A DNA stretch of 13,894 nt, from contig NZ_JAIWNS010000137.1 of NCBI RefSeq assembly GCF_020216685.1, positions 1-13,894 of the forward strand, in the 5' to 3' direction. Below are positions 6,694 through 13,862 of this stretch, piece after piece (position 1 is the stretch's first letter; every line of letters begins with the position of its first letter). Source of the DNA: Methanospirillum hungatei (GTDB lineage: Archaea > Halobacteriota > Methanomicrobia > Methanomicrobiales > Methanospirillaceae). A program made the translations under genes and the position numbers. The notes beneath the pieces were generated by a model. It saw only the letters and a list, made by a program, of their open reading frames with translations, did no database searches and had not been told where the DNA came from.

Positions 6694-7415
6694 ATCCGAT
6701 ACTGGTGTACTGTAAACGTGACCTTGTCCGGTGGTTCAGAGGAAAATGGGGATTTATTGCAGCAATGGCCATGCCGGCTGCCTGGCTTATCTTCGTAGGT
6801 CTTGCTCTTCCCATCCGGTTCACTGATCATTACATTGATTTTGTAACACCCGGTATTCTGGCCATGACCGTCCTCTCTGCATCACTTGCCGGCGGAGGAC
6901 TCCTCATCCTTGACCGGATGCTGGGATTTTTCAATAAATTCCTTGCTCTTCCCCCTCCCCGGGAGAGTATCCTGTTTGGAAAGATCCTGGTCATCACCAT
7001 CAGGGGAGTTATTCAGTCAACAATCATTCTCATCTTTGCCTTTCTCCTTGGAGCCAGGTTATACTCCCCGACCCAGCTTATCGGAACGTACATCATTCTC
7101 TTCATCTTCGGAGCACTCCTCTCCGCTACAGCAACTACAATAGCTATCTATCTGGATGATCATGACCAGTATGCCGCAGCGAATGCCATGATCTCAATGC
7201 CACTCTTTTTCACCTCTTCGGCGATGATGCCGTATGATGTCATGCCAGATTGGCTGGAGCCCATCGCCAAAGTGAATCCACTCAGTTATGCAATCGATGG
7301 TATCCGAATACTAAAGACCGGTGAGATACCAGTGACCCAGATCAGTATATTATCCCTGCTCTGTATCGGTGTTGTCACTCTTGCAGTCCATGTATTCAGA
7401 AAGGTGAAAATATAA
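6690..7415 (+). CDS. ABC-2 type exporter, permease protein
   Basis: This 241-residue integral membrane protein has about six hydrophobic segments (roughly 21-42, 51-75, 98-122, 130-155, 163-183 and 217-236). Between the fifth and sixth lies the ABC-2 hallmark: PLFFTSSAMMPYDVMP, then WLEPIAKVNPLSYAIDGIR (171-206), typical of DrrB/NodJ-like permeases. The cytoplasmic loop LALPPPRESILFGK (85-98) is also characteristic and contacts the ATPase. The ATG overlaps the ATPase stop by four bases, and GGGG at 6681-6684 serves as ribosome binding site. It forms the membrane pore for the ATPase encoded just before it. The substrate is unknown, and no biosynthesis or resistance gene lies next to it to suggest one. 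Confidence 0.92.
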   Translation: MNPILVYCKRDLVRWFRGKWGFIAAMAMPAAWLIFVGLALPIRFTDHYIDFVTPGILAMTVLSASLAGGGLLILDRMLGFFNKFLALPPPRESILFGKILVITIRGVIQSTIILIFAFLLGARLYSPTQLIGTYIILFIFGALLSATATTIAIYLDDHDQYAAANAMISMPLFFTSSAMMPYDVMPDWLEPIAKVNPLSYAIDGIRILKTGEIPVTQISILSLLCIGVVTLAVHVFRKVKI

Positions 7416-7437
7416 CCGGAAGTCAGAAAATTTCCAA

Positions 7438-7455
7438 TAGACCCATTAGACCCAT
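7438..7455 (+). repeat. Tandem 9-base direct repeat
   Basis: TAGACCCAT occurs twice in immediate succession, 23 bases after the permease stop. It lies in the spacer before the AAA ATPase gene and could be a binding site or a replication-slippage product. Confidence 0.4.
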
Positions 7456-7465
7456 ATACCCTACA

Positions 7466-7486
7466 TATGGATTGATGTGATCCATA
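7466..7486 (+). promoter_or_regulatory. Inverted repeat upstream of the AAA ATPase gene
   Basis: TATGGAT and ATCCATA are separated by seven bases. It could be an operator for the ATPase gene at 7522 or a weak 3'-end hairpin for the exporter operon. No T-run follows. A purine-rich GTGAGAG near 7500-7506 is the only ribosome binding site candidate for that gene and is rather far from its ATG. Confidence 0.35.
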
Positions 7487-7521
7487 CATTCATCATTTCG
7501 TGAGAGATAAGTAATATACTT

Positions 7522-8931
7522 ATGTCTCACATTACCTTCATCAACCGCACTCATGAACTCGCATTTCTTGAAGACCGGTATCGCTCAAAACACTCTGAAT
7601 TGATCATACTCTCTGGCAGGCGCCGGGTTGGAAAGACTGAACTGCTGATTCGCTTTTTAAAGGATAAACAAGGGATATACATTCTGGCAACGACAGAATC
7701 TGAAAAGACCAATATCGGGATCTTTGCAAAAGAGATAGCTGATTTCCTGAATGATCCCAATTTTGCACTCGTATTATATCCGTCATTCGAAACTCTCTGG
7801 ACCAGTTTCCTATCACATCATCAGGTTCAGAACATTATCGGGATACAAAAGAAGATTCCTATCATTATTGATGAATTTCCATATCTCATCGAGAGAAACC
7901 GATCAGTTCCATCCCAATTCCAGCGAATCTGGGATCTGCATATGCGGGATAGTCCGGTGATGCTCATCCTCTCCGGTTCCAGTATCAGCATTATGGAACA
8001 GGAGGTCCTTGGATATAAAAGCCCCCTGTATGGGAGAAGAACAGGTCAATGGCAGGTGGAACCATTGTCTTTTCTCCATATGAAAGAATTCCTTCCATGG
8101 TCCTGTGTTGATCTGGCTCAGGTATGGTTTACAACCGGAGGAATTCCTGCATATCTTGAACTCTTTGATCCCACTACCGATTTCTGGTCTAATATTTCCA
8201 GACTCTTTCTTACCAAAGGTGCAAACCTCACGATGGAGGCTGAATTATTACTTCAGTATGAATTCAGAGAGCCGGCTAATTATCTTACCATTCTAAAAGC
8301 AATAGCTGAGCGAAATACCTCACTTGGCGAGATCATTCAGCAGTCAGGTCTTGACCGGAGTATGGTCTCAAAATACCTTTCTGTTCTGATGAAACTTCAT
8401 ATTGTGCGTGAAGAATTACCAGTTACTGCTTCTCCGGGATCGAGGAAACGGCGGTACCGGATTGCAGATCCCTATCTCTCCTTCTGGTTCAGGTTCATCT
8501 ATCCGGAGATGACGGCTATTGAAGCACGGCAGACATCTGAGGTACTCACAAGGGTCCGGAAGAATTTTTCTCTCTATTCCGGAACACTCTTTGAATATCT
8601 GACCGAACATCTCATCAGGGAAAGAGTCCTTTTTCCAAAGATCCACTTAAACCAGCTGGGAAGATGGTGGCATAATGAGATGGAGATAGATATCGTAGGG
8701 CTCTGTGAAGATGAAGATCTGATGATCTGTATAGAGTGCAAATGGACAGATCTATCCAAAAATGAAGCGATAAACATACTTAAAAAACTGGAAGAAAAAA
8801 GCCTGAACATACGGTGGAGGAATGAGAGCCGAAAGACCATATGTGCTCTGGTTGGAAAAAACATATCAGGTAAGGATGAAATTCGCACAGCGGGATATGA
8901 AGTGTATGATCTTTCAGATATTCCGTGTTGA
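7522..8931 (+). CDS. Archaeal AAA-type ATPase with DUF234/PD-(D/E)XK C-terminus
   Basis: This 469-residue protein belongs to the archaeal ATPase_2 (STAND-like) group. The N-terminal NTPase has FINRTHELAFLEDRY, Walker A SGRRRVGKTE (31-40), Walker B IPIIIDEFPYL (112-122) and the LILSGSSISIMEQEV sensor region (148-162) with PLYGRRTGQW. A winged helix follows at about 254-312 (TSLGEIIQQSGLDRSMVSKY, then a basic wing GSRKRRYRI). The C-terminal DUF234 part holds a PD-(D/E)XK nuclease-like core: D390 in EMEIDIVG, and E405 and K407 in ICIECKW. The catalytic residues look intact, so DNA cleavage is possible. This family is abundant in archaeal genomes, has no settled function, and is often linked to mobile or defence regions. 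The gene stands alone, with structured spacer upstream and an AT-rich empty region downstream. Confidence 0.88.
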   Translation: MSHITFINRTHELAFLEDRYRSKHSELIILSGRRRVGKTELLIRFLKDKQGIYILATTESEKTNIGIFAKEIADFLNDPNFALVLYPSFETLWTSFLSHHQVQNIIGIQKKIPIIIDEFPYLIERNRSVPSQFQRIWDLHMRDSPVMLILSGSSISIMEQEVLGYKSPLYGRRTGQWQVEPLSFLHMKEFLPWSCVDLAQVWFTTGGIPAYLELFDPTTDFWSNISRLFLTKGANLTMEAELLLQYEFREPANYLTILKAIAERNTSLGEIIQQSGLDRSMVSKYLSVLMKLHIVREELPVTASPGSRKRRYRIADPYLSFWFRFIYPEMTAIEARQTSEVLTRVRKNFSLYSGTLFEYLTEHLIRERVLFPKIHLNQLGRWWHNEMEIDIVGLCEDEDLMICIECKWTDLSKNEAINILKKLEEKSLNIRWRNESRKTICALVGKNISGKDEIRTAGYEVYDLSDIPC

Positions 8932-9343
8932 GGATTCGGTATGACCTGATGGTTTCGCGTAGAGAGTGTGTATAATGCCAATAATAAAATTATATTAATA
9001 TATATCCTCATAGATACCGATACCCAAAAAATATATCAACAATATGAAGTTATTTTTGAGAAATAAAAGAGATTTGATATCCAAGGTGCTATCAGCAATA
9101 CCTATTTCAAAATAGTGCCCAAATTAAATCCTGATTGGAGAAATATCCATAAAACACGAATTTATAACGCTTCGCTATTCATCAGTCAAACCAACCCACA
9201 TCATGTATTGGCTGAATCCCGATATGACAATAGCAAGGCTCTGGTGAAGTCCTTTATCGGAGGCTAAAAATCAATTATTTTCTACTTTAGACGAAAAAAT
9301 AGTAAAATATCCGCTTCGAATCGCTGATAAAAATAGATCGGGT
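8932..9343. other. AT-rich intergenic region without a convincing gene
   Basis: This 412-base gap between the AAA ATPase and the PEP carboxylase terminator is clearly richer in A+T than its flanks. TATA-like runs occur at about 8986-9003 (TTATATTAATATATA). Plus-strand frame 9067-9264 is open for 66 codons to a TAA at 9265-9267 but has no ATG. A GTG at 9115 would give 50 residues (MPKLNPDWRNIHK... ending ALVKSFIGG) that I cannot assign. It may be a gene remnant, a small gene, or chance. I see no tRNA, CRISPR or transposase fragment. Confidence 0.4.
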
Positions 9344-9351
9344 CTACCCGA
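9326..9351 (-). terminator. Hairpin terminator of PEP carboxylase, overlapping its stop codon
   Basis: On the minus strand TCGGGT-AG-ACCCGA (9351 to 9338) forms a six-base-pair stem followed by TCTATTTTTATC. The stem includes the last codons and the TAG stop. The T-rich tail fits archaeal termination. Confidence 0.55.
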
Positions 9352-10822
9352 GAAACTTCCGAATCGCTCCTGCCCTGATGATCATATCCTGCACACTATC
9401 TATCTGGCAGGCAGTCACGGCCTTCTCTATCTGACCGGAGAGGGTTCTATGCTCAGGATGGGGATCAATCTCAATCCAGTCAGGGAGGATCTTCTTTATC
9501 TCATCCGGCAGGAATGAAGAGTCTGGATTGAGATACCGGCATGCATCACTGAGATCTTCGGTCACATACCGGTAGTTCTCAAGGACAAACTCCCGATCCT
9601 TCTCAGTCAGTGCCGACAATCCCAGGACCTCCGGAGGTATCCCGATTGAATACAATGCCGCGGTCACGGTGATCGCCCGGGGAAGTGAAACACCACCCAT
9701 GTTCCGTGAATACCCGAATAATCCTACATGGAGTTTTCGTTTTCGTCGGCTGGGGATATAGGCCGCCACACGGTTAATGAGAGGGGCCAATGACTGTATC
9801 TGTTTTTGATACCCGGCAGCATATCGCTCGATAAGTGATATCGCATACGTATCATCAATCTCCCGTGCAGGTGGGATCTCTCGTTCCTCAAGATACCTGA
9901 TTGCAGACACCGCATCCTCAAGGTTGGTATCGTACTTAAATGCCGACTGGATGGTGAAGGTATACGCCCCGGCATACTCATCAGTTACCCTTCGAACGGT
10001 ATCCGGCCGTAAATTCCCTCTGAACGGGGCTGATCCTGCTCCGATGATCGGATAGACCGGAATCCCGGTATCTTCAGAGAGAAGGTGAAGACGCCAGAGA
10101 GCAATTTTATTCAGGAGGACTGCCCCAATCTGTCCATAATTCACCGCCGGATCAGATCGTGCCAGAAACACCCGCTGATAATCAAGATCCTTATCCTGGA
10201 AATACCGCCGGAGGATCGTATCAGCGGCAAGCATACCATCCTTATCCTCAAAGAGCGGGATGACCCGGATCTTGTCCGGGTGGAACGGTCCAATCCACTC
10301 TGCAATCGTAATATCACGGCCACCTAACCGTTTATATTGCTGACCGATGACAAAGTCACAATAATACTGGTAGATGTTGTCAATTGATGCAAATGAAGTA
10401 GTCATCGGGAGGATGACCTCAAAGATCGGGGCATAGGTGTCGTTATAGAAATGATGTGCAACATCATAGGACCGGGGAATTGACCCCAGTGTTTCCAGCA
10501 GGATCTTCGCTTCCGTCCGTTCTATCTCCGGGTTTGGTACCCGAAGCGTGAGGAAGAGATCACGGCCCAGATGATGCTCTTTAAAATAATCGCCATACCG
10601 GGAGAGGAGTTTTTTGACGACGTAATTATCAACCTCTTTCCCTTCACAGTCCCACATCTGCTCAGTGCATCCCAGGTGTGAATACACGTAATAGGCTTCC
10701 TTTACCTCATCTTCACCGGTGAGCTCAATATTCTCAGTGAAAAACGGAGTATGGACATTATCCGGGTGCTGGGTACTCATCGTTCGGGGTATTTTCAAAG
10801 GTTTTCCATACTGCTCGTTCAT
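9344..10822 (-). CDS. ppcA: Archaeal-type phosphoenolpyruvate carboxylase
   Basis: It carboxylates PEP with bicarbonate to oxaloacetate, which in methanogens feeds the partial TCA pathway to 2-oxoglutarate and aspartate. At 492 residues it has the size of the short archaeal family (PpcA), about half of bacterial PEPC. Recognisable family blocks are PRTMSTQHPDNVHTPFF (12-28), AHHFYNDTYAPIFEVILPMT (122-141), IPLFEDKDGML (188-198), FLARSDPAVNYGQIGAVLLN (219-238), the glycine loop GAGSAPFRGNL (261-271) and TFTIQSAFKYDTN (288-300). All look intact. The ATG at 10822 has no clear ribosome binding site; an internal Met at residue 15 would cut into the conserved start, so I keep 10822. It lies 121 bases after the phosphatase gene on the same strand and may be cotranscribed with it. 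A hairpin at its stop codon ends the transcript. Confidence 0.95.
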   Translation of the reverse strand: MNEQYGKPLKIPRTMSTQHPDNVHTPFFTENIELTGEDEVKEAYYVYSHLGCTEQMWDCEGKEVDNYVVKKLLSRYGDYFKEHHLGRDLFLTLRVPNPEIERTEAKILLETLGSIPRSYDVAHHFYNDTYAPIFEVILPMTTSFASIDNIYQYYCDFVIGQQYKRLGGRDITIAEWIGPFHPDKIRVIPLFEDKDGMLAADTILRRYFQDKDLDYQRVFLARSDPAVNYGQIGAVLLNKIALWRLHLLSEDTGIPVYPIIGAGSAPFRGNLRPDTVRRVTDEYAGAYTFTIQSAFKYDTNLEDAVSAIRYLEEREIPPAREIDDTYAISLIERYAAGYQKQIQSLAPLINRVAAYIPSRRKRKLHVGLFGYSRNMGGVSLPRAITVTAALYSIGIPPEVLGLSALTEKDREFVLENYRYVTEDLSDACRYLNPDSSFLPDEIKKILPDWIEIDPHPEHRTLSGQIEKAVTACQIDSVQDMIIRAGAIRKFLG

Positions 10823-10943
10823 GGTTATCAGTAATTATTGGAGGTAATCATGCAAGAGTATTCGTATGAGTGCTCATGAGTGAGGAGACACCCGGGAACA
10901 GAGTTGAGGGTTAGGTACAGAAATCACCCGGACACCGTATTCA

Positions 10944-12299
10944 TCATTCCCCCGAAGGAGTGGCGGGATAATACCTGAGGGCAAGTATTGTGCAGTCATC
11001 ACTCTGGGGATTGTCACCAGACCAGGTTTTCACTTCATGATTGAGCAGCTTGACAACCTCCAGAGGTGTTTTTGGAGACTGCTCTGATAAAACCCGGACG
11101 ACCCGTTCTGACCCATACAGGTCCTCACCTCGTTCTGCCTCAGTAACACCGTCACTGACGAGTACCAGCATATCACCCTGTTTTAGTGAGACGAAATGCG
11201 GGATGTACTGTTCATCTTCCATAACTCCGGCAGGGAGATTCCCGTCTGATTCAAGTTCGATTGTTCCTGAACTGGTTATCAGATATGGCGGAGGATGGCC
11301 GGCATTACAATAACAGACCTCGCCGGTTTGCGGATTTACTATTCCCACAATCAGGGTGATGAACTGTCTGCTATCACCATCTTCCAAAAATGAACGGTTA
11401 ATCTCTCGTACAAGGACACAGGGGTCACGGGTTTCACGGATTTTTGATCTGAGTATCATCCGGGTGGATGACATCAGAAGAGCTGCAGGGACCCCTTTTC
11501 CTGATACATCACCTAATGCGAAATAGAGAGACTCTTCATCGAGTTTCAGATAATCATACAGGTCACCTCCGATGTATGAGGCGGGAAGAAGGGATGCTGA
11601 AAGAGATACATGATCCCATTCCTGGTTCTGTTCAGGAAGAGATCCAAGCTGGATCTGCCGTGCTGCCGTAAGCTCACCCTCAATCTGGAAAGATTTCCGG
11701 TTATTCTCTTCTTCCAGCCGGAGATTGTTAATTATAATGACAAATATGCATAATCCGAGGATTGTGGGGAGAAAAATGTCAATCGTCCCTTCGATAACCT
11801 CACCGGGGAGCAGAATATCCGGATTAATCCCATCCTTTCCAATACTAAACTGAACTAATGCCACCAGAAATCCCAGGAGAAAGGCATGTGACATCCGGAT
11901 TATGGCATCCTTATGCAGGTACCAGAACAATCCACCCATTATTCCGGAGAGAAATGTTATAATGAGAGTAAATGGCCCGATGGGTTCTCCGACTGCGATA
12001 TGTAACAGGATTCCAAGTAATCCGGCGAGAAGACCACTGATCGTCCCGGCAACAAGCCCTGCAATCACCGGTCCGAGCATCTGGATACTGATCTCATAGG
12101 GTCCAATCTGAACGCCGGTCATCATCCCGTACAGATAAAAAAAACCTCCAATTAGGGCCATGAAAAGAGCAGAAAACGGAGAGAATGTCTTTGATACGAA
12201 AACCGATGCATACCGGGTTCTGGTGAGAAAATATGCAATAAGAGAGAGTACTGCAACACCGTCACACAGCTGTACGAGTCTTTCTAATTCAAAGATCAT
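10944..12299 (-). CDS. Membrane-anchored SpoIIE-type PP2C serine phosphatase with 5TMR-LYT-like sensor
   Basis: Residues 1-193 are hydrophobic with about six membrane segments. The stretch VQIGPYEISIQMLGPVIAG and the Gly-rich GTISGLLAGLLGILLHIAVGE (85-105) resemble the 5TMR-LYT sensor module of LytS-like proteins. A short linker helix (194-222, ending AARQIQLGSLPEQ) leads to the phosphatase domain (about 230-444). Its motifs are IGGDLYDY (243-250, D246), ALGDVSGKGVPAALLMS (261-277, D264), NAGHPPPYL (332-340), LVLVSDGVTEAE (378-389, D383) and QSDDCTILALRY (432-443). The metal-binding Asp residues are present, so it should dephosphorylate Ser/Thr phosphoproteins on the cytoplasmic side in response to a membrane or external signal. 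In bacteria such enzymes act on STAS anti-anti-sigma proteins; archaea lack sigma factors, so the target differs, and no STAS or kinase gene is in the window. GAGGA ends three bases before the ATG. Confidence 0.9.
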   Translation of the reverse strand: MIFELERLVQLCDGVAVLSLIAYFLTRTRYASVFVSKTFSPFSALFMALIGGFFYLYGMMTGVQIGPYEISIQMLGPVIAGLVAGTISGLLAGLLGILLHIAVGEPIGPFTLIITFLSGIMGGLFWYLHKDAIIRMSHAFLLGFLVALVQFSIGKDGINPDILLPGEVIEGTIDIFLPTILGLCIFVIIINNLRLEEENNRKSFQIEGELTAARQIQLGSLPEQNQEWDHVSLSASLLPASYIGGDLYDYLKLDEESLYFALGDVSGKGVPAALLMSSTRMILRSKIRETRDPCVLVREINRSFLEDGDSRQFITLIVGIVNPQTGEVCYCNAGHPPPYLITSSGTIELESDGNLPAGVMEDEQYIPHFVSLKQGDMLVLVSDGVTEAERGEDLYGSERVVRVLSEQSPKTPLEVVKLLNHEVKTWSGDNPQSDDCTILALRYYPATPSGE

Positions 12300-12588
12300 A
12301 ATTCCTCATGAATGGAGTTCGTCTGAACAGGTGAAATGCCTCTTATATGGATCTGATTATATATTAAGGTATAATAGTTTGCAGCCATTTTCCGTCAGGC
12401 ACTCTGATCTCAAACCAGGCTTCCTTTCCCTAGTTCTCCGTTCTCACAAATCCGCATTAAATTCACGTTATCCTGGCATATCAGATTCAACGTTCTTTTG
12501 AAATTTTTCTGTGTCCATCTGTTCCTGAAACGTGTTAAAAACCGCGATGTTGATTTACAGCAGACTTAATTAATGATAGTGCTATAAG
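12300..12588. other. Intergenic region between the phosphatase gene and the IS110 element
   Basis: The part next to 12300 holds the phosphatase promoter and ribosome binding site. Open frames on the plus strand here are continuations of the antisense of the phosphatase gene and show no protein-like character. From about 12400 to 12588 I see no gene, RNA or repeat. Confidence 0.5.
12355..12368 (-). promoter_or_regulatory. TATA box of the phosphatase gene
   Basis: The minus strand reads CTTAATATATAATC. Transcription would start near 12333-12338 and leave a leader of about 35 bases before the ATG at 12299. A GAGGA ribosome binding site sits at 12307-12303. Confidence 0.5.
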
Positions 12589-12600
12589 TTGTCCGGACAA
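12589..12600. repeat. Perfect 12-base palindrome at the left side of the IS110 element
   Basis: TTGTCCGGACAA is its own reverse complement. A copy differing by one base (TTGTCCGGTCAA) is at 53-64. It could be an operator, or sequence next to or within the element's left end. Confidence 0.4.
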
Positions 12601-12602
12601 AA

Positions 12603-12749
12603 GTAGGTTGGGCAGAGGAGGTCGTTAATATTTTAGGGTTCACCCAGTCAAAAAAAATTTACCGCTGAATTGCTTTCGCAGGCTGAATTATGTCTTTGAA
12701 CACGGATAGGAAATTGACCTGTCAGGCTATTCATCTGCCCACTTCCTAC
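12603..12749 (+). ncRNA. Candidate IS110 bridge-type RNA region closed by a long-range stem
   Basis: GTAGG (12603-12607) and TGGGCAGA (12609-12616) pair with CCTAC (12745-12749) and TCTGCCCA (12734-12741). This makes a 13-base-pair stem with a small internal loop, ending four bases before the transposase ATG. Inside, AGGTC (12619-12623) can pair with GACCT (12716-12720) and GGG-TTCA-CCC (12636-12645) can fold. The 8-mer GCTGAATT is repeated at 12664 and 12682. IS110-group elements are known to encode a bridge RNA of similar length in this place. Whether this is such an RNA, and its loops, is inference. Confidence 0.45.
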
Positions 12750-12753
12750 TATT

Positions 12754-13449
12754 ATGACTTCAAGTGTAAATATATCCGCCGGGCTGGGTATTCATAATAA
12801 ATTTGTCCTTGCAACAATCTTATGGAGTACTGGTCAGCTAATTCAAGAGCGGTTCGATCGAACAAAAGATGGGATACTCTCGCTCAAATCATGGATCATG
12901 CTCCAAAAGTGTGACGTTGTTGCCTGTGAATCAACCAGTGATTTTTGGGTACCCCTTTATGACCTCATTAATAATTCTATCCCAGTAATTGTTGGAAATG
13001 CATGGGACATTAAAGTATTGTCCCATAAAAAGACGGATAAAGTTGATTCTGAAATGATTGCCCGTCTTGCTTTACATGGAATGATTCAACCATCAAGAGT
13101 CTTTTGTGGGGAGCAAAGGGAATTTCGTAAAATTTTACGACTTCGGCATAGATTGGTAGAGAAAAGAACCAGTTTTAGGTATCAGGTTAAGGGCATTCTT
13201 AACGCTGAAATGATTCGTCTCTCATCTGTTTTGTCAGATGTATTCGGGAAATCAGGCATGATGCTCCTTACAGGGATAATAAATGAGATGCAATTAAGAG
13301 AAATCATCACTACATTACCCAAACGGACTCAAGAGAAAAAGGATAAGATCATTGAAGTACTTGGTTATAATTTTTCGAAAGATGCTCTTTTCCAAATAAA
13401 GGTTCTATTAGATGTTATTAGATGTCTTGATGAACAAGACTTCTCTTGA
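12754..13449 (+). pseudogene. IS110 transposase, N-terminal DEDD (RuvC-like) part
   Basis: These 231 residues correspond to the N-terminal RuvC-like domain and the coiled linker of IS110 transposases. Family landmarks are ACESTSDFWVPLYDLI (57-72, E59), HKKTDKVDSEMIARLALHGMI (91-111, D95 and D98) and the LRLRHRLVEKRTSFRYQVKGILN helix (128-150). The first catalytic Asp, normally in a 'GIDVHK'-like motif, is Gly12 here (AGLGIHNK); the codon is GGT, one transition away from the Asp codon GAT. The frame then ends at TGA 13447-13449, before the C-terminal catalytic domain, which continues in the -1 frame. Missing Asp plus frameshift suggest a dead copy. The ATG at 12754 follows the proposed bridge RNA stem directly and has no ribosome binding site. 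Confidence 0.8.
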
Positions 13450-13850
13450 AGAATTCTGCATTACATTTTGCTTACAAGAATTATCCTAGAGAGATGGCAA
13501 TTTTGATGTCTGTTCCCGGAATCGGGGAAATTGGGGCTGCTACTCTAATTGCAGAAATTGGTGATATTAGCGATTTTCCATCTGGTGATAAGCTTGCAGG
13601 ATGGTTAGGTATGGGCCCCAATGTCAATCAGTCAGCAGGAAAACTTCGGACAGGCAGCATAACGAAACGAGGTTCGGTTCATGCAAGATGGATATTGACA
13701 CAAATTGCTCATGCAGCAGCAAGATGCCGGCATAATTCATTACGCTTTTACTACGAAAGAAAAAGTGGACTCATTGGAAAAGCGAAAGCCACCATTGCAT
13801 TGGCCCGAAAGATAGTAACTATTATTTGGCATCTCTTAAAACCCTTATGA
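13446..13850 (+). pseudogene. IS110 transposase, C-terminal Transposase_20 part in the -1 frame
   Basis: These 134 residues form the Tnp (Transposase_20) domain: VPGIGEIGAATLIAEIGDIS (23-42, helix-hairpin-helix-like), FPSGDKLAGWLGMGP (44-58), NQSAGKLRTGSITKRGSVHAR (61-81), which holds the presumed catalytic Ser63, and AKATIALARKIVTIIWHLL (113-131). Together with the upstream 231 residues this gives about 365, the normal length of one IS110 transposase. The frame opens only after a TGA near 13431-13433, so the shift from frame 0 to -1 lies between about 13434 and 13447. I see no slippery heptamer there, so a mutation is more likely than programmed frameshifting, although TTG at 13446 could permit reinitiation (TTGA overlap). 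On its own this half is not expected to be active. Confidence 0.8.
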
Positions 13851-13862
13851 GGCTTCGCCTCA
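13848..13862 (+). terminator. Hairpin overlapping the transposase stop codon
   Basis: TGAGGC-TTC-GCCTCA is a perfect six-base-pair stem whose first three bases are the TGA stop. There is no T-run, so it may be a structural part of the element's right end instead of a terminator. Confidence 0.4.

Noticed and set aside
8574..9011. Minus-strand open frame of 145 codons at the 3' end of the AAA ATPase gene
   Set aside because: It is antisense to the conserved DUF234 part, and its Ser/Leu-rich translation is typical of a shadow frame.
12160..12501. Plus-strand open frame of 113 codons opposite the start of the phosphatase gene
   Set aside because: It is mostly antisense to the phosphatase N-terminus, covers that gene's promoter and ribosome binding site, and gives a low-complexity, non-family protein.
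13434..13450. Programmed -1 frameshift in the IS110 transposase
   Set aside because: No slippery heptamer or following structure is visible near the overlap, and a catalytic Asp is missing as well, so mutation is simpler.
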